Notes under the pieces: generated by a model | Databases searched by the model: none | What the model was told of the DNA's origin: nothing | What the model saw: only the letters and a program-made list of their open reading frames with translations | Shown here: positions 9,142 through 18,241 of the stretch, piece after piece | Numbering within the stretch: position 1 is the stretch's first letter | How the letters are laid out: the number at the start of each line of letters is the position of its first letter | Position numbers and translations under genes: made by a program | Assembly: GCF_001907695.1 (NCBI RefSeq) | Contig: NZ_KV880637.1 | Span: forward strand, 558,001-622,000 | Reading direction: 5' to 3' | From: Thalassospira sp. TSL5-1 | GTDB taxonomy: Bacteria; Pseudomonadota; Alphaproteobacteria; Rhodospirillales; Thalassospiraceae | DNA: 64,000 bases

Positions 9142-9194
9142 GCCATATTCCTTGATCGTCTAAACACGGAAATCGAAAAAACGGGATCGATTTC

Positions 9195-11000
9195 TTACTT
9201 ATCTTTCTTGCCAGCCGCCATCAACTCGCTAAGCGAGTTCTGAATGTTTTTAAACTTGGCAAGAGACTGTTCCATATTGATGAATTTGTTCATCATGACT
9301 TCACGCTGGTTGGCAATGCGCATGTCAATGCCATCGATTTTCTTTTTAAAACTTTTGTTTTCTTTTTCAAAAGCTTCGATGCCCTGATGGAGGGTGCCGT
9401 TTTCGCTGTCGAGCATCCCTTTCATTGCAAAGTGCATGCGTGATGCCAAACCAACCGATGTCGTGATGGTGCCTGTTTCGGTTTTATCATCGCCGCCATT
9501 ATAAAACAGCTTTAAACCGTCGGCCGTCGTTAAAGTGTCACCGTTGATGGTGGCATTCTGTGGGTCGCCGCCATCCTGTGTATAGGTTGCACTGGTAATA
9601 TTGCCAGCGGCATCCTTGGTGACAGAAAACTTGTAAGATGCGGCATTGGTGTTGCCGGTAAAGCTGGTCATGATCAAAGACGGATTGTCCGTAACCGACT
9701 TGAAACCAAACAATTCAGAAACTTCATCCGCATTGTTGATCAGCGTGTCGTTCAGCTTGCTTTCGTCGAGAACAAGCGTACCTGCGGTATATTTGCCCTT
9801 CTCGCTGCTGTCGGCTTGGGCGTCAGCTATCGACTTAAACGTAATACCAATTTGTGCAAGTACTGATATGTCAGAATCTTCTGACGTTGTCCGGAACGGT
9901 GTCGCTCCGGCGATCGCCTGAAGGGTACTTTCAACCGACTTTGCCGTGGAATTGCCCAGCAGAACCGAGCCTTCTGCAGCCTTATTATTTGCCGGGTCCA
10001 CATAGGTTTTTTCGTTGATGAAGGATTTGACCGCGTTATAGGCATCTACAAAGCCAACGATGGCGTTTTTGGCTTTGCTCAAGTCCTGTTCGATGGAAAC
10101 ATTGATTGTTGTGCCGGGTTTGGCGTCGAACAGGCTGATCGACATGCCATCGACCAGATCGTCAATATTGTTTGACGACCGCGTAATCGTCACACCATCC
10201 ATCGTGAATTGCGCATCATTGCCCGGGTCAATTTCCTGGTCACTATTGATGAGCATCGTGCCAGAGCCGTCATCCTTGAGGATGCCCATATTCTGAAGCA
10301 CATTGCCACTGTCATCGGACAGAGTCATGCGATTTGGCGAGCCTTCGTCTGTCGAGGTCAGGATAAGGGTGGATTGCCCCTCAGCCACCTTGACGACAGA
10401 GGCCTGAACTCCGGTCTTGCTGGATGTCGCGTTAATTTTGTCGCGTACATCCCGCAGCGTGTCGGTGTCGGTCACTTCAATCTGAACAGATCCCTTGGAG
10501 GTGCCGACAGAAAATGTCCCGGTGCCAATGGCAGTGCCGCCACCATTTGTCGTCGTGCTCAGGGCGTCTGTGGGGTTTGCGCCAAGGGTCTCCGAACCAA
10601 CCTTGTGTTTGGAGGCAATCTGCGAAATTTCGAATTTGTAATTGCCCGTTGCAGCATTGTTATTCGCGCTGACGGATATCAGATTGCCAGCATTGCCATC
10701 CGCCGATGAAACGAAAGCCTGTTTCGAGGCAAACGTATCCTTGGATTTATCAAAGCTCGCCTCGCCGTAAAGTTTGTCAATCGAGGTCTGTAAGGTTTTG
10801 ACAAGGTCCTGCAACTCGCGCAGGCTAGTTACTTTCGTATCGTTTGACTCGATGCGTTTTTCAAGTGTGTCAGCCGGGATGCGGCGTGCCTTCATCATCT
10901 GGTCAACAACATTGACAAAGTCAATGTTGGAACTCAGCCCCGAAAGCTGAATTCGGCCATTCTCGCCGACATAGACGTTATTTAAATTGACGCCACTCAT
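9195..11000 (-). CDS. fliD: Filament cap protein FliD (HAP2)
   Basis: A 601-residue FliD. The FliD_N domain is present (residues about 20-120, with SNIDFVNVVDQMMKARRIPADTLEKRI), then a Ser/Thr/Asp-rich middle. The FliD_C domain holds the LDESKLNDTLINNADEVSELFG block and a C-terminal coiled coil. FliD caps the filament and inserts flagellin subunits. The lack of cysteine and the high Asn/Thr content are usual for filament proteins. It has its own sigma-54 promoter and a palindrome in its leader, and is followed by fliS. Confidence 0.94.
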   Translation of the reverse strand: MSGVNLNNVYVGENGRIQLSGLSSNIDFVNVVDQMMKARRIPADTLEKRIESNDTKVTSLRELQDLVKTLQTSIDKLYGEASFDKSKDTFASKQAFVSSADGNAGNLISVSANNNAATGNYKFEISQIASKHKVGSETLGANPTDALSTTTNGGGTAIGTGTFSVGTSKGSVQIEVTDTDTLRDVRDKINATSSKTGVQASVVKVAEGQSTLILTSTDEGSPNRMTLSDDSGNVLQNMGILKDDGSGTMLINSDQEIDPGNDAQFTMDGVTITRSSNNIDDLVDGMSISLFDAKPGTTINVSIEQDLSKAKNAIVGFVDAYNAVKSFINEKTYVDPANNKAAEGSVLLGNSTAKSVESTLQAIAGATPFRTTSEDSDISVLAQIGITFKSIADAQADSSEKGKYTAGTLVLDESKLNDTLINNADEVSELFGFKSVTDNPSLIMTSFTGNTNAASYKFSVTKDAAGNITSATYTQDGGDPQNATINGDTLTTADGLKLFYNGGDDKTETGTITTSVGLASRMHFAMKGMLDSENGTLHQGIEAFEKENKSFKKKIDGIDMRIANQREVMMNKFINMEQSLAKFKNIQNSLSELMAAGKKDK

Positions 11001-11026
11001 GATGCGTCTCCCGGTAACATAATGTT

Positions 11027-11041
11027 GGGCAAATTTTGCCC
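11027..11041. promoter_or_regulatory. Palindrome GGGCAAATTTTGCCC in the fliD leader
   Basis: A 15-base palindrome between the fliD sigma-54 promoter and the fliD ATG (27-41 bp upstream of it). It is identical over 14 bases to the site upstream of fliF. Placement downstream of the promoter suggests an operator or RNA hairpin; the role is inferred. Confidence 0.4.
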
Positions 11042-11067
11042 GAAAACGATGATGCGCTAATCGTTAC

Positions 11068-11082
11068 GCAAATACCATGCCT
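11068..11082 (-). promoter_or_regulatory. Sigma-54 promoter of fliD-fliS
   Basis: The minus strand reads AGGCATG-GTAT-TTGC, which keeps the GG and GC dinucleotides at the right spacing (two mismatches to TGGCACG-N4-TTGC). It lies between the flaG stop and fliD. Confidence 0.65.
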
Positions 11083-11103
11083 GTTCCGTCATGATAACAG
11101 ATT

Positions 11104-11502
11104 TCAGGCTTCTTCGTTTACAAAGGTACCGAGGTAATCACGGATTTGGGAAAACAGCTTTTGAAGTTCTTTTGACGGAATTTCGCGAAGAACCTCGCCG
11201 TTTGAGCGATCTGTTACCTTGGCAATAACGCGTCCGGTATCGCGGTTGAAATTCAGTTCAACCCGATAATTGTCAATCGAGCGATCCGGAAGGTCAAGGT
11301 CGGCAAAGGCCTGTTTTAACTGATCTGTCGCATCAATCGGAGCAATATCCCCAGATGCCTGATATCTTGATACCGGTGCGGGGGCCGAAGCCACCGAATT
11401 TACAGAGGGCTGGCTTGAAGAAGAAACACCTAAAGCCGCAGCAGAGCCGGTTGAAGAAGAACCGGAACCATGAAGCGGCGATACAGATTGTGTAATTTCC
11501 AT
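11104..11502 (-). CDS. flaG: FlaG family protein
   Basis: A 132-residue protein with a Ser/Ala/Pro-rich N-terminus and a FlaG domain (about 60-128). The domain contains VELNFNRDTGRVIAKVTDRSNGEVLREIPSKE-type sequence (residues about 85-115, paraphrased in part) and ends in a helix. FlaG proteins influence filament length; the biochemical role is poorly defined. It lies 87 bp after the flagellin gene, separated from it by a strong hairpin, and just before the fliD promoter. Confidence 0.85.
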   Translation of the reverse strand: MEITQSVSPLHGSGSSSTGSAAALGVSSSSQPSVNSVASAPAPVSRYQASGDIAPIDATDQLKQAFADLDLPDRSIDNYRVELNFNRDTGRVIAKVTDRSNGEVLREIPSKELQKLFSQIRDYLGTFVNEEA

Positions 11503-11548
11503 TTAAGCCTCCCATGCCGATAAAATCGACAAAGGATAATCCGTAGAA

Positions 11549-11573
11549 GGAACGGGGGACCAGCCCCCGTTCC
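11549..11573 (-). terminator. Hairpin after flagellin gene
   Basis: A perfect 10-bp stem (GGAACGGGGG/CCCCCGTTCC, 5-nt loop) lies 17 bp after the fliC stop. The T-run is weak, so it may partly terminate and partly protect the 3' end of the fliC mRNA, leaving flaG less expressed. Confidence 0.7.
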
Positions 11574-11589
11574 GTCACGAATATCCGGA

Positions 11590-12870
11590 TTACTGCAACA
11601 GACGCAGCAGGTTCTGCGGCATCTGGTTGGCCTGTGCCAGCATGGCAACACCAGACTGGACCAGCACCTGTTTCGAGCTGAACTTGGTCATTTCCGACGC
11701 AACGTCAAGATCCATCAGGGTCGACCGGGCAGCTTCAGTATTTTCCTGTGTGGTCGACAGGTTCTGAGCGGCAAAGTCAAGGCGGTTCTGGAACACACCG
11801 ACCTTTGCACGAGCGGTCTGCAGATCGTTGATCGCGTTACCAACTGTTTCAATCGCAGATTTTGCGTTGGTCTGGCTGTTCAAGTCACTAGCTGACAAAG
11901 CTGTTGTGCTAGAACCACCTGCGCCGCTTGTACCAAGCGTAGCGGAATTGACTGAATCCAGAGTAATTGTGAACCGGTCATTCGCCGTGTTACCAGAACC
12001 AATCTGGAATTCAACCGGATCCAGAGTGGCGGTTGCTGTTGAGGCACGTGTGGTAATTGTACGATTCGCTGCGGCGGAACTGTTGGCCGTAGCATCATTC
12101 GTCCAGTCGTTGGCCGTTGCGCCGTTAGACTGATCTACGGTCTGCGAAAAGTTTTCATTAACGGTCAGCGTGATGCCAAGTTCATCGAAGTTAAAGTCTT
12201 GGGTTTCACCGGCGCCAAGTGCTTGGCTGCCCCCTGTTTTAGCAAAATTAGTCACGTCAATTGATTGACTCGTACCCGAGGTCGTATCCTTCAACGTCAA
12301 GACTGTGCTGCCGTTAACATCCTGCAAGTTAAATTCAATATCAGAACCACCAACTACAGACGTATTGCTACCAAAAGTCAATTTCTGGATACCAGAAGCT
12401 GCTGTGACATCAGAGCCAATAGCGGCAGGGTCGACTTCAACCCCGGCAACAGAGCCCAACAATTGCTTGTCGTTGAATTTGGTAGTACCAGCGATACGGT
12501 CAATTTCGTTTGTCAGACTACCATATTCGTTATTGAGGAAGCCACGTTCCACGTCGGACAAGTTGCCCGAAGATGCCTGAACAGCGAGGCTTTTCATACG
12601 AACGAGAACGTTGTCGATAGTTGCCATACCACCATCGGCGATCTGCAGCATCGAGTTGGCCTGGCCAACGTTAACGGTTGCTGTTTTGAGCGACTGGCTT
12701 TCCGCATTCAGGCGGGCACCAATGGCCATCGAGGCAGCGTCGTCACGGGCGGAAACAACACGGGTACCCGAAGACAGCTTGGCGAGCGACCGGGTCGCTG
12801 CTTCATCAGAAGCCGTGAGGTTACGGTGTGCAACGTTGGCAGCGTAGTTGGAAATAATGTTCAAAGCCAT
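11590..12870 (-). CDS. fliC: Flagellin
   Basis: A 426-residue flagellin. The conserved N-terminal D0/D1 region (about 1-140) shows LAKLSSGTRVVSARDDAASMA-type sequence, ATVNVGQANSMLQIADGG and the FLNNEY segment. The C-terminal D1/D0 region (about 340-426) shows FQNRLDFAAQNL, and it ends in MPQNLLRLLQ. The centre is Asn/Thr/Ser-rich and variable. It is the only flagellin gene in the window. The leader has two tight palindromes and an AGGAG ribosome binding site with a GGA core, a typical CsrA target shape. Confidence 0.95.
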   Translation of the reverse strand: MALNIISNYAANVAHRNLTASDEAATRSLAKLSSGTRVVSARDDAASMAIGARLNAESQSLKTATVNVGQANSMLQIADGGMATIDNVLVRMKSLAVQASSGNLSDVERGFLNNEYGSLTNEIDRIAGTTKFNDKQLLGSVAGVEVDPAAIGSDVTAASGIQKLTFGSNTSVVGGSDIEFNLQDVNGSTVLTLKDTTSGTSQSIDVTNFAKTGGSQALGAGETQDFNFDELGITLTVNENFSQTVDQSNGATANDWTNDATANSSAAANRTITTRASTATATLDPVEFQIGSGNTANDRFTITLDSVNSATLGTSGAGGSSTTALSASDLNSQTNAKSAIETVGNAINDLQTARAKVGVFQNRLDFAAQNLSTTQENTEAARSTLMDLDVASEMTKFSSKQVLVQSGVAMLAQANQMPQNLLRLLQ

Positions 12871-12900
12871 AGTGATATACTCCTACATGGATCACTTGCA

Positions 12901-12939
12901 ATTGGCGATCTTGCCAATCAAACCCGGCGATTTCGCCGG
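12901..12939 (-). promoter_or_regulatory. Two tandem palindromes in the flagellin leader
   Basis: ATTGGC-GATCTT-GCCAAT (12901-12918) and CCGGCGA-TT-TCGCCGG (12924-12939) lie 30-70 bp before the fliC start. On the mRNA both would form hairpins just upstream of the AGGAG site. They could be DNA operators or RNA structures used by CsrA. No sigma-54 or sigma-28 promoter could be called confidently in 12940-13152. Confidence 0.45.
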
Positions 12940-13152
12940 AAGGCTCCGAGATCTTCTTGATCAGGGATTGCCGATTCGATAGTCAAAATATACCCAACTG
13001 CGAAGATAGAGTCTACTGTTATTTGAAATCCCGAATTATGCAAAGATAATCATGGGTTTCGGGGTTTTCTCGCCAGAAACGTGCGGTTTGGGCTGGCGAA
13101 AAACGGGGTCAACAAAGCGAAAACGAGTCCCGCTTTGCCTCAAAGATCGGGC

Positions 13153-13623
13153 TCAGATGTCGTGCTGAACAGGATATTTGTCATGCGGCATAATATGCTG
13201 CCACGCAATCTGGCGGGTTGTATTGACAATGACCGGTGCCTGGAGATTAACCGACATGGCATATCCCTGATCATTTCCTGTGGGGCGCACCGTGACAATC
13301 AGAAGGATCGCCATATCTTCCTCGGGGATCGCCAGGCTTTTGGCTGCCCGTTCAAGATCTGCGGCATCGTAAATCCCGCTTTCGGGGTTATATGGCGCGA
13401 TGATGAAGGACAGATCGGCGTCCGTCAGGCTTTGGTAAAGTTTGAACTGGTCCAGGCTTTTACCCGGAATATTGGCAAGGCCAAACACATGCTGGTCAGT
13501 AAAGCCCAGCAGGCCGACGGGCATGTAAATCGCCTTGTCCCACAGAAATTCGATATCGCCAAACCGTGTTTCAACAAGGATCGATTTGGGTACATTGGCG
13601 TCTTGCGTTGGCTGCGTGGTCAT
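13153..13623 (-). CDS. fliW: Flagellar assembly factor FliW
   Basis: A 156-residue FliW. It begins with a variable arm, then shows the family core ETRFGDIEFLWDKAIYMPVGLLGF and a beta-rich body containing DLSFIIAPYN. FliW binds flagellin and, when free, binds CsrA allosterically so that flagellin mRNA can be translated. It lies between flgL and fliC, the usual neighbourhood. csrA is in the same window at 40401, so all three players of the switch are present. FliW-CsrA is best known from Bacillus and Campylobacter. Confidence 0.93.
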   Translation of the reverse strand: MTTQPTQDANVPKSILVETRFGDIEFLWDKAIYMPVGLLGFTDQHVFGLANIPGKSLDQFKLYQSLTDADLSFIIAPYNPESGIYDAADLERAAKSLAIPEEDMAILLIVTVRPTGNDQGYAMSVNLQAPVIVNTTRQIAWQHIMPHDKYPVQHDI

Positions 13624-13736
13624 TTGCTGTGGTCTTTCCCCAAATATAGCGCCCTTGGGCGGAAGTTTTAAAACATGTGATGCCTGATGGCAGCTTCGTC
13701 AAGTTTGCGTGTTGCTTCCATGTTTTAAATCAACGC

Positions 13737-14927
13737 TTACCGCAAATAATTCACGAGAGAAATATCCGAAGTCTTGGCAATTGCCATGAAACTGGCCTGC
13801 AGGGCGGTTGTATGTTGTTCAACCTCGATCAGGGTTAGAGGCACATCGACATTTTCGATGTCGGAAATGGCATTATTGGCAAAAACTTCAAAGTCACGGT
13901 GCTGTGATTCAACGCTTTCGACATTTTTTGTATCAATACCGATTTTTGACCCGACATTGGGCAGGTTTTCAATCGCATATTCGATGTGCCCCAGTGCCAT
14001 ACGTAAAGAATCTTCGTCGGTGGTTGAACTGACAATACGCAAACTGGCAATCAGGCTGGCAAAGGCCGGGTCATCGGCACGGACCCCGTAATTAACGGAA
14101 TAATCTTCATCCACACGCGCCGACAGGTGTTTCTGATCGCCCTGATAATAGCCGGTTTCGGCGCTCAACGCGGGATTATGCGATAATCCATCCAACAGAT
14201 TGCCGCCCCCGGTTTCGCTAATCGACATCGGGTTGCCGGAAAAATCCTCGATCACCAGGCGATAGTTGTTTGAGCCGGGGTCGGCGCGTACTGATGCTAC
14301 GGCTGGCGGTGGTGAAAGCTGATTGATCTGGTTGACGAGGTCTTTAAGGGTATCGGTCGGCGCATATGTTATCGTTTGCCCGTTAATGTCCAGGCTGCCT
14401 GCGGTCGTGCCCCCTATTGAACCCAGTGTTGCCGTGTCATAACCTGTCACCTTGGCAAAATAGGTGTCGGGAACGGGCGATTGCTCGAGATTGACCGGGG
14501 GCGAATCGGTTGTCGCCCCGCCAAACAGGTATCGGCCATCCAGCGTTGAGTTGAGCAGTGAATTCACCTGGGCCATTGCCTGACGACCTTCCTCGTCAAG
14601 GTTAAGGTCATCGGCCTGCGAATTGCTCAGCCCCTGCAGGAGCAGCGTTTTCATACGCGTAGCAATATCGGACATCGAGGAGGTTGCCGATTCCATGTTT
14701 TGCAGGCGCAATTTTACCTGGGTGATATTGTTCATGTACTGGCTGTTACGTGTCAGCGACCCTTCCAGATTCAACAACTGTTGTGTATCGCTGGCGATAC
14801 CGGAATAGGTGCGCGATTTGACACCACCAGAAGCCTGATTGCTCAGTTCGGCAACTTTTGCCGCATTGCTCTGCGCCAGATTGCTGAGCAGGGTGTGGCT
14901 GGTATAGGTCGCAACCCGTGTTACCAT
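13737..14927 (-). CDS. flgL: Hook-filament junction protein FlgL (HAP3)
   Basis: A 396-residue flagellin-like protein. Its N-terminus (LSNLAQSNAAKVAELSNQAS) and LEGSLTRNSQYMNNIT region are FlgL-like. A DGRYLFGGATTDSPP motif is typical of FlgL, and the C-terminal helical region resembles flagellin. FlgL forms the second junction ring between hook and filament. It lies 26 bp after flgK, in the flgI-flgL run. Confidence 0.92.
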   Translation of the reverse strand: MVTRVATYTSHTLLSNLAQSNAAKVAELSNQASGGVKSRTYSGIASDTQQLLNLEGSLTRNSQYMNNITQVKLRLQNMESATSSMSDIATRMKTLLLQGLSNSQADDLNLDEEGRQAMAQVNSLLNSTLDGRYLFGGATTDSPPVNLEQSPVPDTYFAKVTGYDTATLGSIGGTTAGSLDINGQTITYAPTDTLKDLVNQINQLSPPPAVASVRADPGSNNYRLVIEDFSGNPMSISETGGGNLLDGLSHNPALSAETGYYQGDQKHLSARVDEDYSVNYGVRADDPAFASLIASLRIVSSTTDEDSLRMALGHIEYAIENLPNVGSKIGIDTKNVESVESQHRDFEVFANNAISDIENVDVPLTLIEVEQHTTALQASFMAIAKTSDISLVNYLR

Positions 14928-14953
14928 TTCAACTCTCCTTTGCGAGCGGTATC

Positions 14954-17410
14954 TTAAACCGCCCTGAGCAAGGCATCAAACAATTCATCGACCGTCGTTA
15001 TCACTTTCGCCGAGGCCGAGTAGGCCCGCTGAAAGATGATAAGGTCCGACATTTCCTCGTCAAGGTTAACCCCGGCTTCATTTTGAATTCGGGTATCAAG
15101 GTCGGTGGCTATCGAATTCTGGAATTTGTTTTGGTCGGCGGCGGTGGCGGCCTTTGTTGATGCGGTGCTGATGATGCTGGCGGCATAGTCGATCAGCGAG
15201 GTTTTTTCAGGTGACAGGCCCCCTGCGGCATCAAAATTGATATCGTTGCGCGCAAGTGACCCGGCAAGTCTGGCCGAAGATGAATTATCACCTTCGCGAA
15301 TGCCATAGGGGATGCCCAGACCCAGTGTTTCGACCAGGCTTTTTTGTGTCGCACCCGCAGCCGGCATCGAGGCAAAATTATCGGTAATATACATCGAGTC
15401 GCCATCTGCATCCTGCACCCGCAATTTATAGGTGCCAGCCGCGCCATCAAAATACACTTCGGCATTGATGTTATTATCGGTCAGGGTGGAATCGGCATTG
15501 ATGCGTGCGGCAATTGAGTTAAGCGAGTCGGTGCTGCCATTATAGGAAATCGGCACGGTGCCAAAGGGGCCGACAACATTAAGGGTATAATTTGTGCCCG
15601 CCGGGGCCGGCGGGGTTGCCGGGGTACCCAGACCGGGGATCGAGGCCGCCGGATCAGCAATTACAACACCGCCAGAACCGGTTTTTGATTCATAAACGTC
15701 GGCATTGAGCGTCCCACGCGACAGGCGTGCCGGATCATTGAGAATGTCGTGCGACACCGTCATGCTGCCCGACATGTTTGGCTGGTCTTCGGTCAGGCCG
15801 ATTGTTTTTGATAAATTGCCCGTATCGGTGACTTTCATATTGGCATCGTTGGCAATCACCAGGCGGGAGCGGTCACCATCCTGGGTGACATAGACCATGT
15901 TTTCGGCCTGTTCGGCTGTGAGGCCAAGGCTGCCTGTCAATTGTGCACGCAGCTTGTTCTGGATGGTGGTCAAACTGTCGGAATTGGCATAGGTGATCGA
16001 CAGTGTGGGAGAAAGCACACTGGAGCTGCCCGCAGCAAAAGTCAGTGTCCCGGAAACACCCAGCGCGCGGGTCGCATCTGACAACGGTTTTGAAGTCATG
16101 GTGCGGGAATTTTTGGCCGTGGTGAACAGGTCATTGAGGCCAAAATAATGCGACAGGCCCTGGCTGCGCCCGTCACTCGTCGTAACAGCGCTGTCCAGCT
16201 CGTTGATGGCAACACGGTTGCCGTTCTTGCCTTCAACCACCAGGCGACCGTCGGCAATTCTTGCCTGCAAGTCCCCCCCAACCCCGGACGAATTGATGGC
16301 CGAAACCAGATCATTGATGGTAGCCGGGCTGGGCAGGGTTGAAAGGTCGATATCCGAATAGCTGACAATATCGCCCGCTGAATCAAGGGCTGCCACACGG
16401 AATGTGCCGGTGCCTGAAAAAAGGTCGGTTCCTTCGATCTGGCGTGCCCCGGTCATGTTGGTGGGCGGCGGAAAGGCGGTTCCTTTATTGTGTTCTTCGT
16501 TAATGGCATCACGCAACTGGATGGCAAGTTCATTGATCTGATCGGCCAGTTGCGGCAGGTCCTGGTCGCGCATGTCGATCAGGCCGCGCAGGGTGCCGGT
16601 CTTGATTTCGTTGGTGATATCTACGCCATCAAGCGTGATGTTAGAACCGCTGGAGCCGGGTTCATAACCGGCTGTGGGCGAAAAGCTCAGCGGTATCGGG
16701 CTGCGGTCCAGCAACGGACGCGAGCCGTTGGCTGTGAAGATCACCATCGACCCATCGTCACGGGTATAGGTGGATGTATTGATGATTTTGGACAGCGCAT
16801 TGACCTTCTGGTCGCGTTGATCGCGTAGTTCTGTTGTCGGCTGGTCGATATTGCCCAGTCGAACAATATCGGTATTCAGTTTGGCTATCTGGCTGAGAAG
16901 CTCGTTGGCCTGGTTGACTTCCTGGCTGATCCGGTCATCGGCATTGCCGCGCAGACCCTGGATCTGGTCGGAGAGTTTGCCAAAAGAATCCACAAGCTGG
17001 GTTGCCGCAGCCAGCACCTGCACTTTGGGCGAGTTTTGTTCGGGCGAACTGTTGAGCTGTTCAAACGCGTCGGAAAGATTGCTGATGCGCTGGCTGATGG
17101 CCGAATTTGATTTTGGCGTGCCAAACAGCACCTGTACGCGCTGAAAAAATTCGTCACGGACTGATGCCGTTCCGGCCTTGCCCAGTTCACCGCGCAGTTC
17201 GGCCTGCAGCCCCGTATTCACATTGCGGGTAATGGAGCTAACGGTCACGCCGGCCCCCTGACCATTCAGGGTCAGAGATTCCTGACCGGCATATTTGCGC
17301 GAATAGCCAGGTGTATTGACGTTGGCGATGTTTGACGACGTGATCGCGATCCGCGATTGTGCGGTGTTCAATCCGGTAATGGCGGAATTAAGAGCCTGTG
17401 TCAGTGACAT
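14954..17410 (-). CDS. flgK: Hook-filament junction protein FlgK (HAP1)
   Basis: An 818-residue FlgK. The N-terminal rod motif is clear (ITSSNIANVNTPGYSRK at about 24-40), as is the C-terminus (NLDEEMSDLIIFQRAYSASAKVITTVDELFDALL). It is longer than the 550-700 residues usual for FlgK. The extra length is a repetitive beta-rich middle (about 330-690) with several related blocks such as YTLNVVGPFG and LSITYANSDSLTTIQNK. FlgK is the first junction ring on the hook. It follows flgN by 17 bp. Confidence 0.94.
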   Translation of the reverse strand: MSLTQALNSAITGLNTAQSRIAITSSNIANVNTPGYSRKYAGQESLTLNGQGAGVTVSSITRNVNTGLQAELRGELGKAGTASVRDEFFQRVQVLFGTPKSNSAISQRISNLSDAFEQLNSSPEQNSPKVQVLAAATQLVDSFGKLSDQIQGLRGNADDRISQEVNQANELLSQIAKLNTDIVRLGNIDQPTTELRDQRDQKVNALSKIINTSTYTRDDGSMVIFTANGSRPLLDRSPIPLSFSPTAGYEPGSSGSNITLDGVDITNEIKTGTLRGLIDMRDQDLPQLADQINELAIQLRDAINEEHNKGTAFPPPTNMTGARQIEGTDLFSGTGTFRVAALDSAGDIVSYSDIDLSTLPSPATINDLVSAINSSGVGGDLQARIADGRLVVEGKNGNRVAINELDSAVTTSDGRSQGLSHYFGLNDLFTTAKNSRTMTSKPLSDATRALGVSGTLTFAAGSSSVLSPTLSITYANSDSLTTIQNKLRAQLTGSLGLTAEQAENMVYVTQDGDRSRLVIANDANMKVTDTGNLSKTIGLTEDQPNMSGSMTVSHDILNDPARLSRGTLNADVYESKTGSGGVVIADPAASIPGLGTPATPPAPAGTNYTLNVVGPFGTVPISYNGSTDSLNSIAARINADSTLTDNNINAEVYFDGAAGTYKLRVQDADGDSMYITDNFASMPAAGATQKSLVETLGLGIPYGIREGDNSSSARLAGSLARNDINFDAAGGLSPEKTSLIDYAASIISTASTKAATAADQNKFQNSIATDLDTRIQNEAGVNLDEEMSDLIIFQRAYSASAKVITTVDELFDALLRAV

Positions 17411-17427
17411 GGTTTTTTCCCCGGACC

Positions 17428-17889
17428 TTAAAACGTTTCGTTCAGGCTGATCGATAGGGTGCTGCGGCTTTTGCCTGTATTGTAACCACGGGCGGCCGGG
17501 CTGTTGACATAGCCGCCACGGTTATAGGTCGTGACCTGTTCATTGGCCTGGCTTTTGACGGCCTTGACGATGGTGTCAATCATGCGCTGATTGGTGATTT
17601 CGGCTGCTTTCAGGGCGCGCATATTGCGTTTGGCCGCATCCTGAAAAAGGGCATGAAGGTCGCGCAGTTCGTCTTTTTCCTCTTCGGGCAGGGCTTTTAG
17701 CTCTTCCGCACGGGAGCGCAGTTGTTGGGTCAGCTGTTCATACTGCATCGACAGGGCAGATTTTTCCGATACGAACCGGTCATATTCGGCCGTGTCCAGG
17801 GTGCGCATGCCGTCGGTTTCACGCTCCAGCAGCGAAATCAGGTCATAAGTGACGCTTTTTAGCTCAATGACCATTTCTTCGGTTGTCAT
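17428..17889 (-). CDS. flgN: Probable FlgN-like export chaperone
   Basis: A 153-residue, mostly helical and charged protein. Its LISLLERETDGMRTLD start and regular heptads resemble FlgN/FliT chaperones. The last about 30 residues are Ser/Asn-rich. FlgN binds FlgK and FlgL before export. The assignment rests on predicted helices plus position directly upstream of flgK (17 bp); sequence identity in this family is always low. Confidence 0.65.
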   Translation of the reverse strand: MTTEEMVIELKSVTYDLISLLERETDGMRTLDTAEYDRFVSEKSALSMQYEQLTQQLRSRAEELKALPEEEKDELRDLHALFQDAAKRNMRALKAAEITNQRMIDTIVKAVKSQANEQVTTYNRGGYVNSPAARGYNTGKSRSTLSISLNETF

Positions 17890-17893
17890 GATA

Positions 17894-18241
17894 TCAGGCT
17901 CCCTGCGTCTTGAGGATTTCGCGTGTCACAGCATCTGCAATTCCCAGGCCACCGGCATTGGTCATTTTCTCGGCGTATTGATCCACCATCATGGAGCGGA
18001 ACATTGTTTCACCATGACCGCCGCCAAAATTGGGATCAGTTTGAATCCCGGCAAACATGTGGCCCAGCATCTGCGAGAGAAACATGCTTTCAAATTTTTT
18101 GCCGGCTTCGCGTGCGGCTTCGACACTTTTGGTTTTGCCCGCGCCGAGCGCACTGACTTCCGAAGCGATAGAAGATGCCTTGCCCGACTGGGCACTGATC
18201 TGAGCCTGCGCCATCAGGGCGCTTGAACCATCAATCATCAT
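17894..18241 (-). CDS. flgJ: Rod-binding protein, FlgJ N-terminal type
   Basis: A 115-residue protein that matches only the rod-binding half of FlgJ. It has AREAGKKFESMFLSQMLGHMF, then GGHGETMFRSMMVDQYAEKM and a final GLGIADAVTREIL. The muramidase domain of enterobacterial FlgJ is absent, as usual in alphaproteobacteria, so another enzyme must open the wall. The gene overlaps flgI by one base and flgN follows 4 bp later, so it is translated in a tight unit. Confidence 0.88.
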   Translation of the reverse strand: MMIDGSSALMAQAQISAQSGKASSIASEVSALGAGKTKSVEAAREAGKKFESMFLSQMLGHMFAGIQTDPNFGGGHGETMFRSMMVDQYAEKMTNAGGLGIADAVTREILKTQGA

